Below, in pieces: positions 8,436 through 18,033 of a stretch of DNA of 64,000 bases. Source of the DNA: Lentibacillus cibarius (GTDB taxonomy: Bacteria > Bacillota > Bacilli > Bacillales > Amphibacillaceae); the NCBI RefSeq assembly GCF_005887555.1, contig NZ_VCIA01000001.1:2542001-2606000 (forward strand), read 5' to 3'. How positions within the stretch are numbered: position 1 is the stretch's first letter; each line of letters opens with the position of its first letter. Below the pieces are notes generated by a model. The model was not told the DNA's origin. It worked only from the letters and a program-made list of their open reading frames with translations, and did no database searches. A program made the position numbers and the translations under genes.

Positions 8436-9595
8436 AATTTTTGCATTTTTTTTGGTTGTCGTTGACCGTAGATGGAAATGATTGCGGCCCCTATGGAAAA
8501 TAAAATAAATAACCCGCCGACGGTTTCATTTTGTTCAACAGATCCGTGCTCAATGACAACACCTCCAACCAAGGAACCAAACGCGATCCCGAGATGAAGG
8601 GCGGAGTTATTCAGACTTTGCTGTATGTCCGATGTTTCCGGTGATAAGTTAATCAGGTAGCTTTGTGTTGCTGGTGCCAATGTCCAGCTTATGATTCCCC
8701 ATATAACCAGAATAACTAAAAATACCGGCATGGCAAATGTTGCGTGCGGTATGATCAACATGACTGCAGCGAATAGTATCGTTGTCAGCATGATGGTACG
8801 TTTCGGGCCAAATGTGTCGGATAAGTACCCACCAACACCACCGCCACTTACCGCCGCAATTCCGAAGATCATGTAAATAACACTAACCCAGGTTCCATCA
8901 ACACCTAAGATCGTTTTAGCAAACGGGGTTAAATAAGCATAAAGTGTAGTGTGACCTGCCAGAAAGAAAAATGTGATGGCTTGTCCAAATAATATTCTCC
9001 GGTTTTTTAGCGTCGCCAGCTGTTCCTTGATGGGGCTGGATGGCTTAGGATCGACTTTTTCCATTAAGAACATGACGCCGATCATAGAAAGGACAGTTAA
9101 CACAATAATTAGTATAAATGGGGAACGCCATCCAAAAGCATTGCCTAACATAAGACCAATTGGAAGACCGAGCACGATGGATGCACTGACCCCCATCGAC
9201 ACAATCCCGATTGCCCGTCCGCGGTATTTTGGTTGTACAATGGAAGGAGCGATTGTCAGACATAAAATAATCAAGAGTGCCCCGCTTAATGCTGAAATAA
9301 CCCTGCCGATAAACACAACCGTATACGTCGGGCTGAACACAGTCACCAAATTTCCCACTAGAAAGACAGCAAGTGAAATAAGTGTCAGTTGTTTCCGTTC
9401 GATTCCTGCTGTAAGTATCAATAAAATCGGCGCCCCGACTGCAAAAATTAGGGAAAAGATGGTGATTAGAAAACCGACCTGGCCGAGGCCGACATGCAGG
9501 TCATTTGCGATTAAATCCAATATCCCGCCGATGATTAATTCAACCATACCAACAACGAATGCAACAATCATTAAAAAATAAACTCGTTTATTCAT
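8426..9595 (-). CDS. MFS transporter, DHA1-like drug/metabolite exporter
   Basis: A 389-residue protein with 12 predicted membrane segments and two homologous halves. The loop between segments 2 and 3 is weakly conserved (GIERKQLTL) and the pattern of the first half (PSIVQPKYRGRAIGIVSMG, loop after segment 4) matches the DHA1/AraJ-like exporters. It is a single-gene unit, convergent with the CAP-protein gene and divergent from glutaminase. The substrate cannot be read from the sequence; sugar, purine or drug efflux are all possible. Confidence 0.8.
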   Translation of the reverse strand: MNKRVYFLMIVAFVVGMVELIIGGILDLIANDLHVGLGQVGFLITIFSLIFAVGAPILLILTAGIERKQLTLISLAVFLVGNLVTVFSPTYTVVFIGRVISALSGALLIILCLTIAPSIVQPKYRGRAIGIVSMGVSASIVLGLPIGLMLGNAFGWRSPFILIIVLTVLSMIGVMFLMEKVDPKPSSPIKEQLATLKNRRILFGQAITFFFLAGHTTLYAYLTPFAKTILGVDGTWVSVIYMIFGIAAVSGGGVGGYLSDTFGPKRTIMLTTILFAAVMLIIPHATFAMPVFLVILVIWGIISWTLAPATQSYLINLSPETSDIQQSLNNSALHLGIAFGSLVGGVVIEHGSVEQNETVGGLFILFSIGAAIISIYGQRQPKKMQKLKD

Positions 9596-9970
9596 GTTAT
9601 GACGCCCTTCTTAGCAAAAAGTTTATTTTTGAACAACTTTTGCTCAAGACTTAATCGTACCTCTGATTCTTTTAAAAAACAAGTGGAAAATGATTACTAA
9701 CCGGGCACTATTTACAATGGTTTTTTTAACAGGATAAGAAACTATAAAACTTAGCGATATGACTTTTACTTGCGAGGTTAAGCCACGTCCGGCTCCAGGA
9801 TTGTGATTAAAATTCTCACAATGTAATGAAGAAATATGTCAAGTGACTGTTTTCAGCCCAAGTACATGGAATGAGTTCGAAAAGGAATATTATCGAATAT
9901 AAATCAGTGAAGCAAATCATGCAGAAAATCCTCTGTAGAAAGGCATACTACTATAAGAAGGGGTGATAGA
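9596..9970. other. Divergent intergenic region between the MFS gene and glutaminase
   Basis: At 9613-9644, just before the MFS start, lies an imperfect inverted repeat (AGCAAAAAGTT / AACTTTTGCT) that could be an operator or hairpin. A 27-base stretch near 9768 weakly resembles one near 41271. No gene is supported. Confidence 0.35.
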
Positions 9971-10966
9971 ATGGTACAAGGAATAGCCAACTGGAATACA
10001 GGTCAGACACAGGAATGGCTGCAAAAATACGTTGATGATTGGGTTGCTTTTTACCGGAAGCATACTAATGACGGTGAGGTTGCATCGTATATTCCTGTTT
10101 TACAGCAAGCAGATCCGAATGACTTGGGGATTTCAATCATCGGCAGAAACGGTATGTCCATTCGTTCTGGTGATACGGAAATTCCGTTTACGCTACAGAG
10201 TATTTCCAAAGTGCTTAGTTTTATTGTCGCGTGCATGGAGCGTGGCATTTCCTATATGCTGGACAGAGTTGACGTGGAGCCTTCGGGTGAAGCCTTTAAC
10301 TCGATTATGCATCTGGAGATGAGGCAAGTGGAGAAACCATTTAACCCGTTGATCAATGCCGGAGCAATAACGGTAGCATCCATTTTGCCGGGGAAAACAT
10401 CAGACAAACGACTGGAGCCTATGTTTCAATTGCTTGAAAAAATATTGGGATACCGACCTGATTTGAATGTTGATGTTTATGAGTCAGAGCGTGATTCATC
10501 GATGCGTAACAGGGCAATTGGTTATTATTTACTGGAAGTCGGCTTTTTGGAATCAGATCTAAATATTACACTGGAAACGTACTTTAAACAATGCTCAATT
10601 GAAGTAACGATTGACGACCTGGCCAGGATAGGAATGGTCCTTGCCAATGATGGAATGGATACGAAAACAGGGGAGGAAATTATACCGAGACAAGTGGCGC
10701 GGATTACAAAGGTACTCATGCTGACTTGCGGAATGTATGATGCGTCGGGAAAATTTGCTACCTATGTTGGCATTCCGGCCAAAAGTGGAGTTTCGGGCGG
10801 GATTGTTGCAGCCGTACCACCAAGGGTAAGAGATGAAATTATGCCATTTACGGACGGATGTGGAATCGGTGTTTATGGACCGGCTCTAGGGGATAAAGGT
10901 AATAGTATTGCCGGTATTCGTTTACTTCGGCATATTGCGAATCAGTGGGACTTAAGTATCTTTTAA
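9971..10966 (+). CDS. glsA: Glutaminase A
   Basis: A 331-residue serine-dependent glutaminase that hydrolyses glutamine to glutamate and ammonia. The beta-lactamase-like fold is marked by the nucleophile motif in FTLQSISKVL (S-x-x-K), followed by NPLINAGAI, and KSGVSGGIVA near the C-terminus, all signature segments of the family; the length is also typical. A weak GGGGTG ribosome binding site stands 6 bases before the ATG. It is a single-gene unit, and no glutamine transporter is next to it, unlike the B. subtilis glsA-glnT arrangement. Confidence 0.92.
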   Translation: MVQGIANWNTGQTQEWLQKYVDDWVAFYRKHTNDGEVASYIPVLQQADPNDLGISIIGRNGMSIRSGDTEIPFTLQSISKVLSFIVACMERGISYMLDRVDVEPSGEAFNSIMHLEMRQVEKPFNPLINAGAITVASILPGKTSDKRLEPMFQLLEKILGYRPDLNVDVYESERDSSMRNRAIGYYLLEVGFLESDLNITLETYFKQCSIEVTIDDLARIGMVLANDGMDTKTGEEIIPRQVARITKVLMLTCGMYDASGKFATYVGIPAKSGVSGGIVAAVPPRVRDEIMPFTDGCGIGVYGPALGDKGNSIAGIRLLRHIANQWDLSIF

Positions 10967-11037
10967 AAGATTAGTTTGTTTGTTCGTAACTGGAACAACG
11001 ATAAATGGAAATTATTTGTTAGGGGAGGAGAGAAGTT

Positions 11038-11703
11038 ATGTGTGGACGATATACGCTACTAGCGGACGAGGCGGAGATTTTACGGGAATTCGACATACCC
11101 TGCCCCATTGACGGATACCAGCCAAGCTATAATATTGCCCCGGGTCAGCAGATACTGGCGATTATTAACGATGGTAAGGAAAAACGTGCCGGGTATTTAA
11201 GCTGGGGCCTTGTTCCGTCATGGGCAAGCGATGAAAAAGTCGGATATAAAATGATCAATGCCCGCAGTGAGACAGCCCATGAGAAGCCAAGTTTCAAACG
11301 TTTAATGGCTCGTAAACGCTGTCTGATTGTGGCTGACAGTTTTTATGAATGGCAGCGTTACGGAGATCAAAAGCAGCCAAAACGCATTCGGCTTGCTGAT
11401 CGTGAATTGTTTGCCTTTGCTGGTCTGTGGGATAAATGGGAGTTTAAGGGTAAGAAACTTTTTACTTGTACAATCCTAACAAAAGCGGCAAATGATTTTA
11501 TGGAGGATATTCATCATCGGATGCCAATCATTTTACCAAAGGATCGAGAGGATGCGTGGATAACAGCAGATAAGCAGACGCCCGAAGAAGCACATCGCTT
11601 TTTGGAAACACTGAAAATAGAGCGTATGCAAGCGTATGATGTAGCAAGTTACGTAAATTCAGCAAAAAATAATGATGCTAAATGTATTGCTCCGATTGTC
11701 TAA
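11038..11703 (+). CDS. SOS response-associated peptidase family protein (HMCES/YedK)
   Basis: A 221-residue protein starting MCGRYTL: after removal of Met, Cys2 is the nucleophile that forms a covalent link to abasic sites in single-stranded DNA. The other family hallmarks are present: the NARSET segment, the glutamate in SFYEWQ, and HHRMPIIL with the active-site histidine. It protects abasic sites from breakage during replication. The start has a good GGGGAGGAG ribosome binding site. It seems to be a chromosomal single gene, and it is followed by the phosphatase gene after about 80 bases. Confidence 0.93.
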   Translation: MCGRYTLLADEAEILREFDIPCPIDGYQPSYNIAPGQQILAIINDGKEKRAGYLSWGLVPSWASDEKVGYKMINARSETAHEKPSFKRLMARKRCLIVADSFYEWQRYGDQKQPKRIRLADRELFAFAGLWDKWEFKGKKLFTCTILTKAANDFMEDIHHRMPIILPKDREDAWITADKQTPEEAHRFLETLKIERMQAYDVASYVNSAKNNDAKCIAPIV

Positions 11704-11785
11704 TCATCATGGAATAGTGGAATTTATAGACGCCAGCGATTATAATGACATTATACAAAGACTGATTGGAGCAGGAGTTGAATAG

Positions 11786-12256
11786 ATGATACGTGTGTTA
11801 TTTATTTGCCTTGGGAACATTTGTCGGTCCCCGATGGCAGAGGCCATTTTCCGGGATTTGGTGAAAAAAGATGGTTTATCTGATAGAATTGTGGTGGATT
11901 CAGCCGGAATTGGTTCGTGGCATAGTGGAGAAGGGCCGCATGAAGGAACAAGAAGTATACTTGACAGACAGCGTATTCCTTATGACGGAATGACATCCAG
12001 GCAAATACATAAGCAAGATTTTTTTGATTTTAATTATTTGATTGCCATGGATGATCAGAATGTGCGCGCATTACAGGAGATGGAGGCTGAAAAGGAAGGT
12101 GTTACGCTTGCCAAGTTGATGGATTTTGTCGATGAGGTGGAAGAGAAGAATGTTCCGGATCCATACTTCACGGGAAACTTCGATTACACGTATGAATTGG
12201 TTTCAAAAGGCTGTAGCCAATTGTTAAACTACATCAGGAAAACAAACAACATATAA
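11786..12256 (+). CDS. yfkJ: Low molecular weight protein-tyrosine phosphatase
   Basis: A 156-residue enzyme with the P-loop CLGNICRS (C-x5-R-S, nucleophile Cys8) at the N-terminus and the general-acid loop DPYFTG near residue 127, the complete active site of low molecular weight phosphatases. Length is normal. The next two genes correspond to B. subtilis yfkI and yfkH, so the yfkJ-yfkI-yfkH order is kept and supports the name. In B. subtilis YfkJ dephosphorylates tyrosine and is linked to ethanol stress; the present substrate is unknown. Confidence 0.92.
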   Translation: MIRVLFICLGNICRSPMAEAIFRDLVKKDGLSDRIVVDSAGIGSWHSGEGPHEGTRSILDRQRIPYDGMTSRQIHKQDFFDFNYLIAMDDQNVRALQEMEAEKEGVTLAKLMDFVDEVEEKNVPDPYFTGNFDYTYELVSKGCSQLLNYIRKTNNI

Positions 12257-12275
12257 CATCAAAGGAGCGATAGCT

Positions 12276-12572
12276 ATGGGTAAACGAAAATTGTGCTTGG
12301 GAATAGTCGTTGGATCTATTGTAGGAGGTCTTCTTTCTTTGCTTGATCGTGAAGCGAGAAGCTATGCAAAAGGTAAATGGTCAGATGTAAAAAGCGGGTC
12401 ATCATACTATGTGAAACGTCCATCAGAAGCAGTGCAGGCTGTGAAAGATGTATGCAATCAATTTAATGAACAAGTGACAACAGGTGCTGACAATGCGATG
12501 AATGCACTTGAACAAGTGGAGCATACATTGAGCCAGTTTACAGGCAATGAACCGGAAAAACTCGAAAAATAA
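12276..12572 (+). CDS. yfkI: YfkI-position small protein, YtxH-like
   Basis: A 98-residue protein with one N-terminal hydrophobic segment containing glycines (about residues 6-22, GIVVGSIVGGLLSLL) and a soluble amphipathic helical tail, the layout of YtxH-type general-stress proteins. It has AAAGGAG 8 bases before the ATG and lies 19 bases after the phosphatase gene, so it is in the same operon. The name rests mainly on position between yfkJ and yfkH; function is unknown. Confidence 0.65.
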   Translation: MGKRKLCLGIVVGSIVGGLLSLLDREARSYAKGKWSDVKSGSSYYVKRPSEAVQAVKDVCNQFNEQVTTGADNAMNALEQVEHTLSQFTGNEPEKLEK

Positions 12573-12601
12573 CTGTTGAGCAAACTTGAGAGGTTGATAA
12601 G

Positions 12602-13422
12602 ATGTGGGAGGAAAGCAAGCAATTCGTTAAACATTTGTATCGGCGTGCAATTGACGACGACATTTTTGGTTTAGGCGCTCAACTTGCCTATTTTCTTTTG
12701 CTTTCCTTGTTCCCATTCCTATTGTTTATCATGACGCTGGTTGGATATTTACCATTGGAAGCGCAGGATATAACCGGATTTATTGAACGATATGCCCCCG
12801 GTGAAATACCGGAGTTAATCAATCAGAATGTCAGTGAACTGGTTGATAACCAAAATGGGCAGTTGTTATCCATTGGAATCATTGGTACGTTGTGGGCGGC
12901 ATCCAACGGTATTAATGCGATTATGCGAGGGTTTAACCGGGCCTACGATGTGGACGAGGATCGGTCATTTATTGTGACGCGTCTGATTGCGATTGTATTG
13001 ACACTTGCCATGGTTCTCGTCATTTGCATGGCGTTTCTCTTGCCTGTTTTTGGGAAAATGATCGGTGTATATATCTTTACTTTTTTCGGTGCTTCCGAGG
13101 CATTCTTAAGTGTATGGAATGCATTGCGCTGGGTGGCTTCATCAGTAGTTATTTTTATTGTATTAGTGGCACTGTATAAAATGGCACCCAATAAACACAT
13201 GTTTTTAAAAATGTTATATGGGGAGCAATGTTTGCAACGGTTGGCTGGCAGCTTGCTTCACTGGCTTTTTCCTTCTACGTTAATTCCATGGGCAACTATT
13301 CAGCAACATATGGGAGCCTAGGGACTGTCATTATTTTGATGATTTGGTTTTACTTAACCGGTGTCATTATCATGATTGGCGGTGTCATTAATGCCACGCT
13401 AAGAAAACGCAATATAACCTAA
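12602..13422 (+). pseudogene. yfkH: YihY/BrkB-family membrane protein, single frameshift
   Basis: The gene encodes an inner-membrane YihY family protein (DDIFGLGAQLAYFLLLSLFPF at the start; six hydrophobic segments). Reading in the first frame stops at 13321 with an unrelated tail, while the expected C-terminal part (GAMFATVGWQLASLAF to the stop at 13422) is in the +1 frame. The frames would join if the run of five A at 13207-13211 had six, giving FLKNVIWGAMFATVG, a normal family sequence of 273 residues. Either the gene is recently inactivated or one base was lost in the sequence. Third gene of the yfkJ-yfkI-yfkH operon. Confidence 0.85.
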
Positions 13423-13427
13423 TCACG

Positions 13428-13462
13428 AAAAAAGCTGTCACGCGTATGTGGCAGCTTTTTTT
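13428..13462 (+). terminator. Terminator of the yfkJIH operon
   Basis: AAAAAGCTGTCAC pairs with GTGGCAGCTTTTTTT around a short loop, followed by a T-run, a few bases after the yfkH stop codon. Confidence 0.85.
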
Positions 13463-13693
13463 ATGTCGTCATTTTCTAGGCGAGTAAAAAACATTATCAA
13501 AATCACCTTCTAACTCAGAAGTCTGCGTATGAACGTCTTGCTTTTTATTCATAAAATTTATTTCAGATAACCAAAAATTCCCCTTATCAAAATTTTTTAA
13601 AAAAGGGGTTGCATTTTTGTTTTATATCCCATAAACTGTACTATAACAAATAAATAAACATGTAACTGTTATACAAAAGAAAGGAGGAATAAG

Positions 13694-13792
13694 ATGATAA
13701 TGACAATGGCAACTTGTCCTGATTGCGGGGGAGAGGTAAACAATCAGTATATACAGGAATGTGATTATTGTTTGTCAAAGAAAGAGGATTAA
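13694..13792 (+). CDS. Very small zinc-ribbon protein
   Basis: A 32-residue peptide containing CPDC and CDYC 15 residues apart, the spacing of a small zinc ribbon, preceded by a very strong ribosome binding site (AAAGGAGG, 6 bases from the ATG). The stop codon is directly followed by a T-run. The site strength and four correctly spaced cysteines argue that it is translated. No family was recognised. It stands alone between the yfkH terminator and the aceB remnant. Confidence 0.55.
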   Translation: MIMTMATCPDCGGEVNNQYIQECDYCLSKKED

Positions 13793-13948
13793 TTTTTTTG
13801 TATATGTTGTTATATAACAATAATTTTAATATTCAACAGTATTACAACAGAGGGGGTGAAGGGATTCGGGAGTCTATATGTTAACTAAAAATGATTAAGT
13901 TCATGTGCGTAGGGATTTGTGGAAACAGTATGATGAGGTTTTACTGCA

Positions 13949-14369
13949 GCATTTGAGATGGATGAAATCTAATATGAATTTCATGATCATCTGCCGGCCG
14001 CAAATGTGGCCGATGGAATTATATATTTAGTTATATCAAGAAATTCCAGCATCATTCCAACGTTCTTTTTCCTGATCGGGCGACGGTAACAATGAATGTT
14101 GCCGTGAGGATCTTTTGGAAGTTCCTTCAGGTAAGATTACGGAGCAAGCATGGTATACAAATATGACAGCGGGCATCCAACATATTGCATCGTGGCTTGA
14201 TGGACGTGACGTTACTAGGGAGCTAGTTGAAAGCCTGATTGATAAAGAGATGGGGTCTCTGTATTCGGAAGTGGCTGCATTGTTCCGTCACTTGGTTAGT
14301 GAGGAAAAGTTTGCGGAATTTTTGACATTGCCGGCGTATGATCAATTAATAAAAGGGGGAAATGAATAA
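13949..14369 (+). pseudogene. aceB: Decayed malate synthase A remnant
   Basis: Pieces of malate synthase A can be followed in order. AFEMDEI is followed by an in-frame TAA at 13970 and then YEFHDH. After a one-base deletion near 13990 come [19 protein letters not shown] and [12 protein letters not shown] junction near 14100 leads to [15 protein letters not shown]. The last 85 codons (from 14115) are open and end with FLTLPAYDQL, the normal C-terminus, but lack the NLMEDAATAE segment that carries the catalytic aspartate. The N-terminal half is missing. The gene cannot make an active enzyme. Its stop codon overlaps the isocitrate lyase start (TAATG), the remains of an aceBA operon. Confidence 0.85.
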
Positions 14370-15649
14370 TGGATAAACAAACGCGTATGGAAAGAATCAA
14401 AAATGAATGGGAAAACAATTTACGGTGGGTTGGTGTGGAAAGACCATATAGCGCAGAAGATGTCATTCGTTTGCGTGGATCGATTGATATTGAGTACACA
14501 CTCGCTAAAAAAGGTGCACAAAAGCTGTGGCATCTCATGAAAAATGAAAACTATGTTAATGCGCTTGGAGCATTGACTGGTAATCAAGCTGTTCAACAGG
14601 TGAAAGCAGGTTTAAAAGCTATTTATCTGAGTGGTTGGCAGGTTGCCGCAGATGCTAACCTTGCCGGGCAAATGTATCCTGATCAAAGTCTTTATCCGGC
14701 CAACAGTGTCCCTGAGGTTGTCAAACGGATCAATAAGGCATTGCAGCGGGCCGATCAGATTCATTATGCTGAAGGGGACGATAGTATCGATTGGTTCGCT
14801 CCGATTGTCGCTGATGCAGAAGCTGGTTTTGGTGGGCAGTTAAATGTGTTCGAGTTAATGAAAGCGATGATTGAGGCAGGTGCATCAGCAGTACACTTTG
14901 AGGATCAGCTGTCATCAGAAAAGAAGTGTGGCCATTTAGGCGGAAAAGTCTTGCTACCGACACAAACATCGGTCCGTAATTTGATTTCAGCTCGTTTAGC
15001 GGCAGATGTGATGGGAACACCAACAATTATTATAGCTAGAACTGATGCCAATGCGGCAGACATGATCACCAGTAATGTCGATCCATACGATGAACCTTTC
15101 TTGACTGGTGAGCGTACGTCAGAAGGATTTTTCCGTACGAAAGCCGGAATCGACCAGGCAATCGCACGCGGTTTGGCTTATGCGCCGTATGCGGATATGC
15201 TTTGGTGTGAAACTTCCGAGCCTGACCTGGATGAAGCGCGAAAATTCGCTAATGCCATTCATGAAAAATATCCGGATAAAATGCTGGCTTATAATTGCTC
15301 CCCATCATTTAACTGGAAGCGTAAATTAACTGAGCAAGAAATGAAAGATTTCCAGAAAAAACTGGGTGAAATGGGTTATAAATTCCAGTTTGTCACACTT
15401 GCAGGTTTCCATGCGGTGAATCATAGCATGTTTGATCTTGCGAGAAAATACAAAGATGATGGTATGGCAGCGTATTCGGAATTGCAGCAGGCAGAATTCG
15501 CAAGTGAAGCGTTCGGTTACAGTGCAACACGTCATCAGCGGGAAGTTGGTACAGGTTACTTTGATGAAGTTGCTTCTATCATTTCTGGAGGAACATCGTC
15601 CACAGGTGCCTTGGCGGGATCAACAGAGACTGAACAATTTTCTGGTTGA
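14369..15649 (+). CDS. aceA: Isocitrate lyase
   Basis: A 426-residue enzyme that cleaves isocitrate to glyoxylate and succinate. The signature [11 protein letters not shown] with the catalytic cysteine lies near residue 189, and the metal-binding DAEAGFGG and the C-terminal NCSPSFNW segment are present; length is typical of the bacterial AceA class rather than the shorter methylisocitrate lyases. AAGGGGGAAATGAATA supplies the ribosome binding site inside the aceB remnant. The partner enzyme of the glyoxylate shunt, malate synthase, is destroyed immediately upstream, so the shunt depends on another copy or the enzyme serves only to make glyoxylate/succinate. Confidence 0.93.
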   Translation: MDKQTRMERIKNEWENNLRWVGVERPYSAEDVIRLRGSIDIEYTLAKKGAQKLWHLMKNENYVNALGALTGNQAVQQVKAGLKAIYLSGWQVAADANLAGQMYPDQSLYPANSVPEVVKRINKALQRADQIHYAEGDDSIDWFAPIVADAEAGFGGQLNVFELMKAMIEAGASAVHFEDQLSSEKKCGHLGGKVLLPTQTSVRNLISARLAADVMGTPTIIIARTDANAADMITSNVDPYDEPFLTGERTSEGFFRTKAGIDQAIARGLAYAPYADMLWCETSEPDLDEARKFANAIHEKYPDKMLAYNCSPSFNWKRKLTEQEMKDFQKKLGEMGYKFQFVTLAGFHAVNHSMFDLARKYKDDGMAAYSELQQAEFASEAFGYSATRHQREVGTGYFDEVASIISGGTSSTGALAGSTETEQFSG

Positions 15650-15733
15650 TTATGTTGGGAAGTACAATATAACAACACTGTATGCCTGAGTAGCGTACAA
15701 GGGAAGCAGTAGGGCACTCATATTATGGGTGCC

Positions 15734-17671
15734 CTACGCTTTTAATAACCGGAGACCGTTCAATATAACTAGAATGGTGCTTCCTTCGTGTCCGACAACA
15801 CCTAATGGCAAATCTAATAACTGGGTGAAGTTAGAAATGATGAGTACACCGATGATAGCCAGCGAAAAGACAATATTTTGTTTAATAACCCGGTTCATTC
15901 GCTCGGAAAGGTTCATAGCGTTAGTGATTTTCGGAAGTTCGTTCTTCATTAGAACAACATCCGCTGTTTCAAGTGCTACATCTGTACCTTCTCCCATGGC
16001 TATGCCTAAATCAGCAGCCGCTAGTGCCGGAGCATCATTGATACCATCGCCGACCATGGCAACATGTTCATGTTGTTGGCGCAACTGTTTTAGGTAATCT
16101 ACTTTTTCTTCCGGCAGGCACTCGGCAACGAATTCATCAACACCTGCTTCCTTTGCGATAGCATTGGCCGTCTGCTTATTATCACCTGTGAGCATGATCG
16201 TATGAATGCCTTGTTTCTTCAATGCGCTAATGGTCTTTTTCGTATCTTTCCGGATGGTATCTTTTAAGGCGTACATGGCAACAATGGTATCTTTTGCTTT
16301 CACAAAAATGATTGTTTTTCCCTCGTCGGCTAGTTGATCTGCTGCGCCATCATGGAAGACAGCTGCTTTTTCCGCTCCGACAAAAGATGCTTTACCGATT
16401 TCCCATTTGACACCGTCTATTGATGCTGTAAGTCCATTGCCGCTTACGGTTTTAACTTCGGTGACAGGAATAGCTGAAAAGTCATGTGCTGCATGTTTAC
16501 TGGCATATGCTGTCATGGCTAGTGCCAGTGGATGGGTAGATTCTTTTTCAATAGCTCCCGCTGCAGCAATAATGTAATCATGATCTGTACCGGGAAGTGT
16601 GATGACATCAGTGACTTTTGGTTTGCCGTTCGTCAGTGTTCCGGTTTTATCGAAAGCAACCGCGTTCATATTGCTAAGGTTTTCCACATGAACGCCACCT
16701 TTAAACAATACGCCTTTTTTAGCGCTGCTTGATATAGCAGATAGTGTAGCAGGCATGATGGAGGCGACAAGTGCACAAGGTGATGCTACCACCAATAGAA
16801 TCATCGCCCGGTAGATACTTTCAGAAAGGGACCACCCGAAAACAATCGTTGGCAAAAACATCATGATGGCGACAACAGCTAACACGACTTTCACATACGT
16901 CCCTTCAAACCGCTCAATAAATAATTGGGATGGAGATTTTTCATCCTGTGCATCATGAACGAGTTGAATAATCTTCTGGAACAGGGTTTCACTGGAAGGT
17001 TTCGTGATTTTAACGGTAATTGACCCGTCAAGCGCCACTGTACCGGCAAAAACATCATTATCGTTAGCCTTGTTGACCGGAACAGATTCTCCAGTAATAG
17101 CACTTTCATCAACTGAGGTGCTTCCTTTAACAATCATACCATCAGCTGGAATTCGCTCGCCTGCCCGGACAAAGATGTGGTCACCTACTTCTAACGCGGA
17201 AACAGGAACAAGCTCCTCTTCACCATCAGTTAGTTTCATCGCTTCTTCCGGCTGCAACTTCATCAAGGAAGATATCTCCCGACTGCTTTTGTTCATCGTA
17301 TACGTTTCAAGTGCACCAGATAGCGCAAAGATGAATATAAGAATTGCGCCCTCCGTCCAGTAGCCGATAGCTGCCGCACCGATTGCAGCAATGATCATCA
17401 GCAATTCCACATTCAGATCTTTATTTTTAATCGTTTCCTGGATTCCTTCTTTCGCTTTGGCATAGCCACCGACTGTAAACGCGGTTAAATGAAGTATAAC
17501 CCACCATACAGGTGACAAAAAACCTTCAAGCGACCAAGCAATCAGGATAATAAGTCCACTGACAAGTGCCGCAATTAATTCACTATGTTCATAGACTTTA
17601 TGAAGCATAACAGCGCGTTTTTGTGTTTTTTTTGCATTAGTCTGTTTTAAGGCTTGTAAATCAGCCCCCAT
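15734..17671 (-). CDS. zosA: Heavy-metal P1B-type ATPase, ZosA-like
   Basis: A 645-residue membrane ATPase without an N-terminal metal-binding domain. It has the phosphatase loop TGES (in SAITGESVPVNK), the membrane metal motif SPC in VASPCALVASIMPATLSA, the phosphorylation site DKTGTLT, HP in ESTHPLALAM, and the hinge MVGDGINDAPALA. The SPC motif and lack of a metal-binding domain match B. subtilis ZosA, a zinc importer/transporter induced by peroxide. The ATG at 17671 has a GGGGGAG site; a GTG two codons earlier overlaps it. A Fur/PerR-like box lies 22 bases upstream of the start. Zinc, cadmium or iron could each be the ion. Confidence 0.8.
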   Translation of the reverse strand: MGADLQALKQTNAKKTQKRAVMLHKVYEHSELIAALVSGLIILIAWSLEGFLSPVWWVILHLTAFTVGGYAKAKEGIQETIKNKDLNVELLMIIAAIGAAAIGYWTEGAILIFIFALSGALETYTMNKSSREISSLMKLQPEEAMKLTDGEEELVPVSALEVGDHIFVRAGERIPADGMIVKGSTSVDESAITGESVPVNKANDNDVFAGTVALDGSITVKITKPSSETLFQKIIQLVHDAQDEKSPSQLFIERFEGTYVKVVLAVVAIMMFLPTIVFGWSLSESIYRAMILLVVASPCALVASIMPATLSAISSSAKKGVLFKGGVHVENLSNMNAVAFDKTGTLTNGKPKVTDVITLPGTDHDYIIAAAGAIEKESTHPLALAMTAYASKHAAHDFSAIPVTEVKTVSGNGLTASIDGVKWEIGKASFVGAEKAAVFHDGAADQLADEGKTIIFVKAKDTIVAMYALKDTIRKDTKKTISALKKQGIHTIMLTGDNKQTANAIAKEAGVDEFVAECLPEEKVDYLKQLRQQHEHVAMVGDGINDAPALAAADLGIAMGEGTDVALETADVVLMKNELPKITNAMNLSERMNRVIKQNIVFSLAIIGVLIISNFTQLLDLPLGVVGHEGSTILVILNGLRLLKA

Positions 17672-17692
17672 TTTCACTCCCCCTAATCTAAT

Positions 17693-17707
17693 TGATAATA
17701 ATAATCA
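17693..17707 (-). promoter_or_regulatory. Fur/PerR-type operator upstream of the P-type ATPase
   Basis: The 15-mer TGATAATAATAATCA matches the 7-1-7 Fur-family consensus TGATAATnATTATCA at all but one base. It is nearer the Fur than the PerR form, but PerR controls zosA in B. subtilis, and a perR gene is in this window. It sits between the start codon and the upstream AT-rich region where the promoter must be. Confidence 0.6.
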
Positions 17708-17952
17708 TTTGTAGTTATTAAGCATATTTCATAATAGCCCTCATATAGCCATTCATCACTTAAATTAAAATAATTATAATCTAATATCTTTTTTAATAAT
17801 AACGTTGTTTTGCAGAAATGTCAATGAAAAATCTGTTAAATCAGCTAATGACTAATACAGCAATTTACCCCTTATATAACTATTAAAGATCCCGCGCTTC
17901 AAGATCACTTAGTTGGTTTTAATCTATTATGTTAAAACAGTCATTCATAAAA

Positions 17953-17981
17953 TTGAAATAAAGGAAGCTTACTGTTATAAT
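17953..17981 (+). promoter_or_regulatory. Sigma-A promoter of the ABC transporter pair
   Basis: TTGAAA and TATAAT are separated by 17 bases, 52 bases before the start codon of the binding-protein gene. The remaining upstream part of this intergenic stretch (17708-17952) is AT-rich and shows nothing else. Confidence 0.7.
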
Positions 17982-18033
17982 CAATGTTGATTTTTTGATA
18001 TAACACAATGAGGAAGAGAGGAGCTGAGCACGT

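Noticed and set aside
8973..9581. Plus-strand frame inside the MFS gene
   Set aside because: Antisense shadow of a membrane-protein gene.
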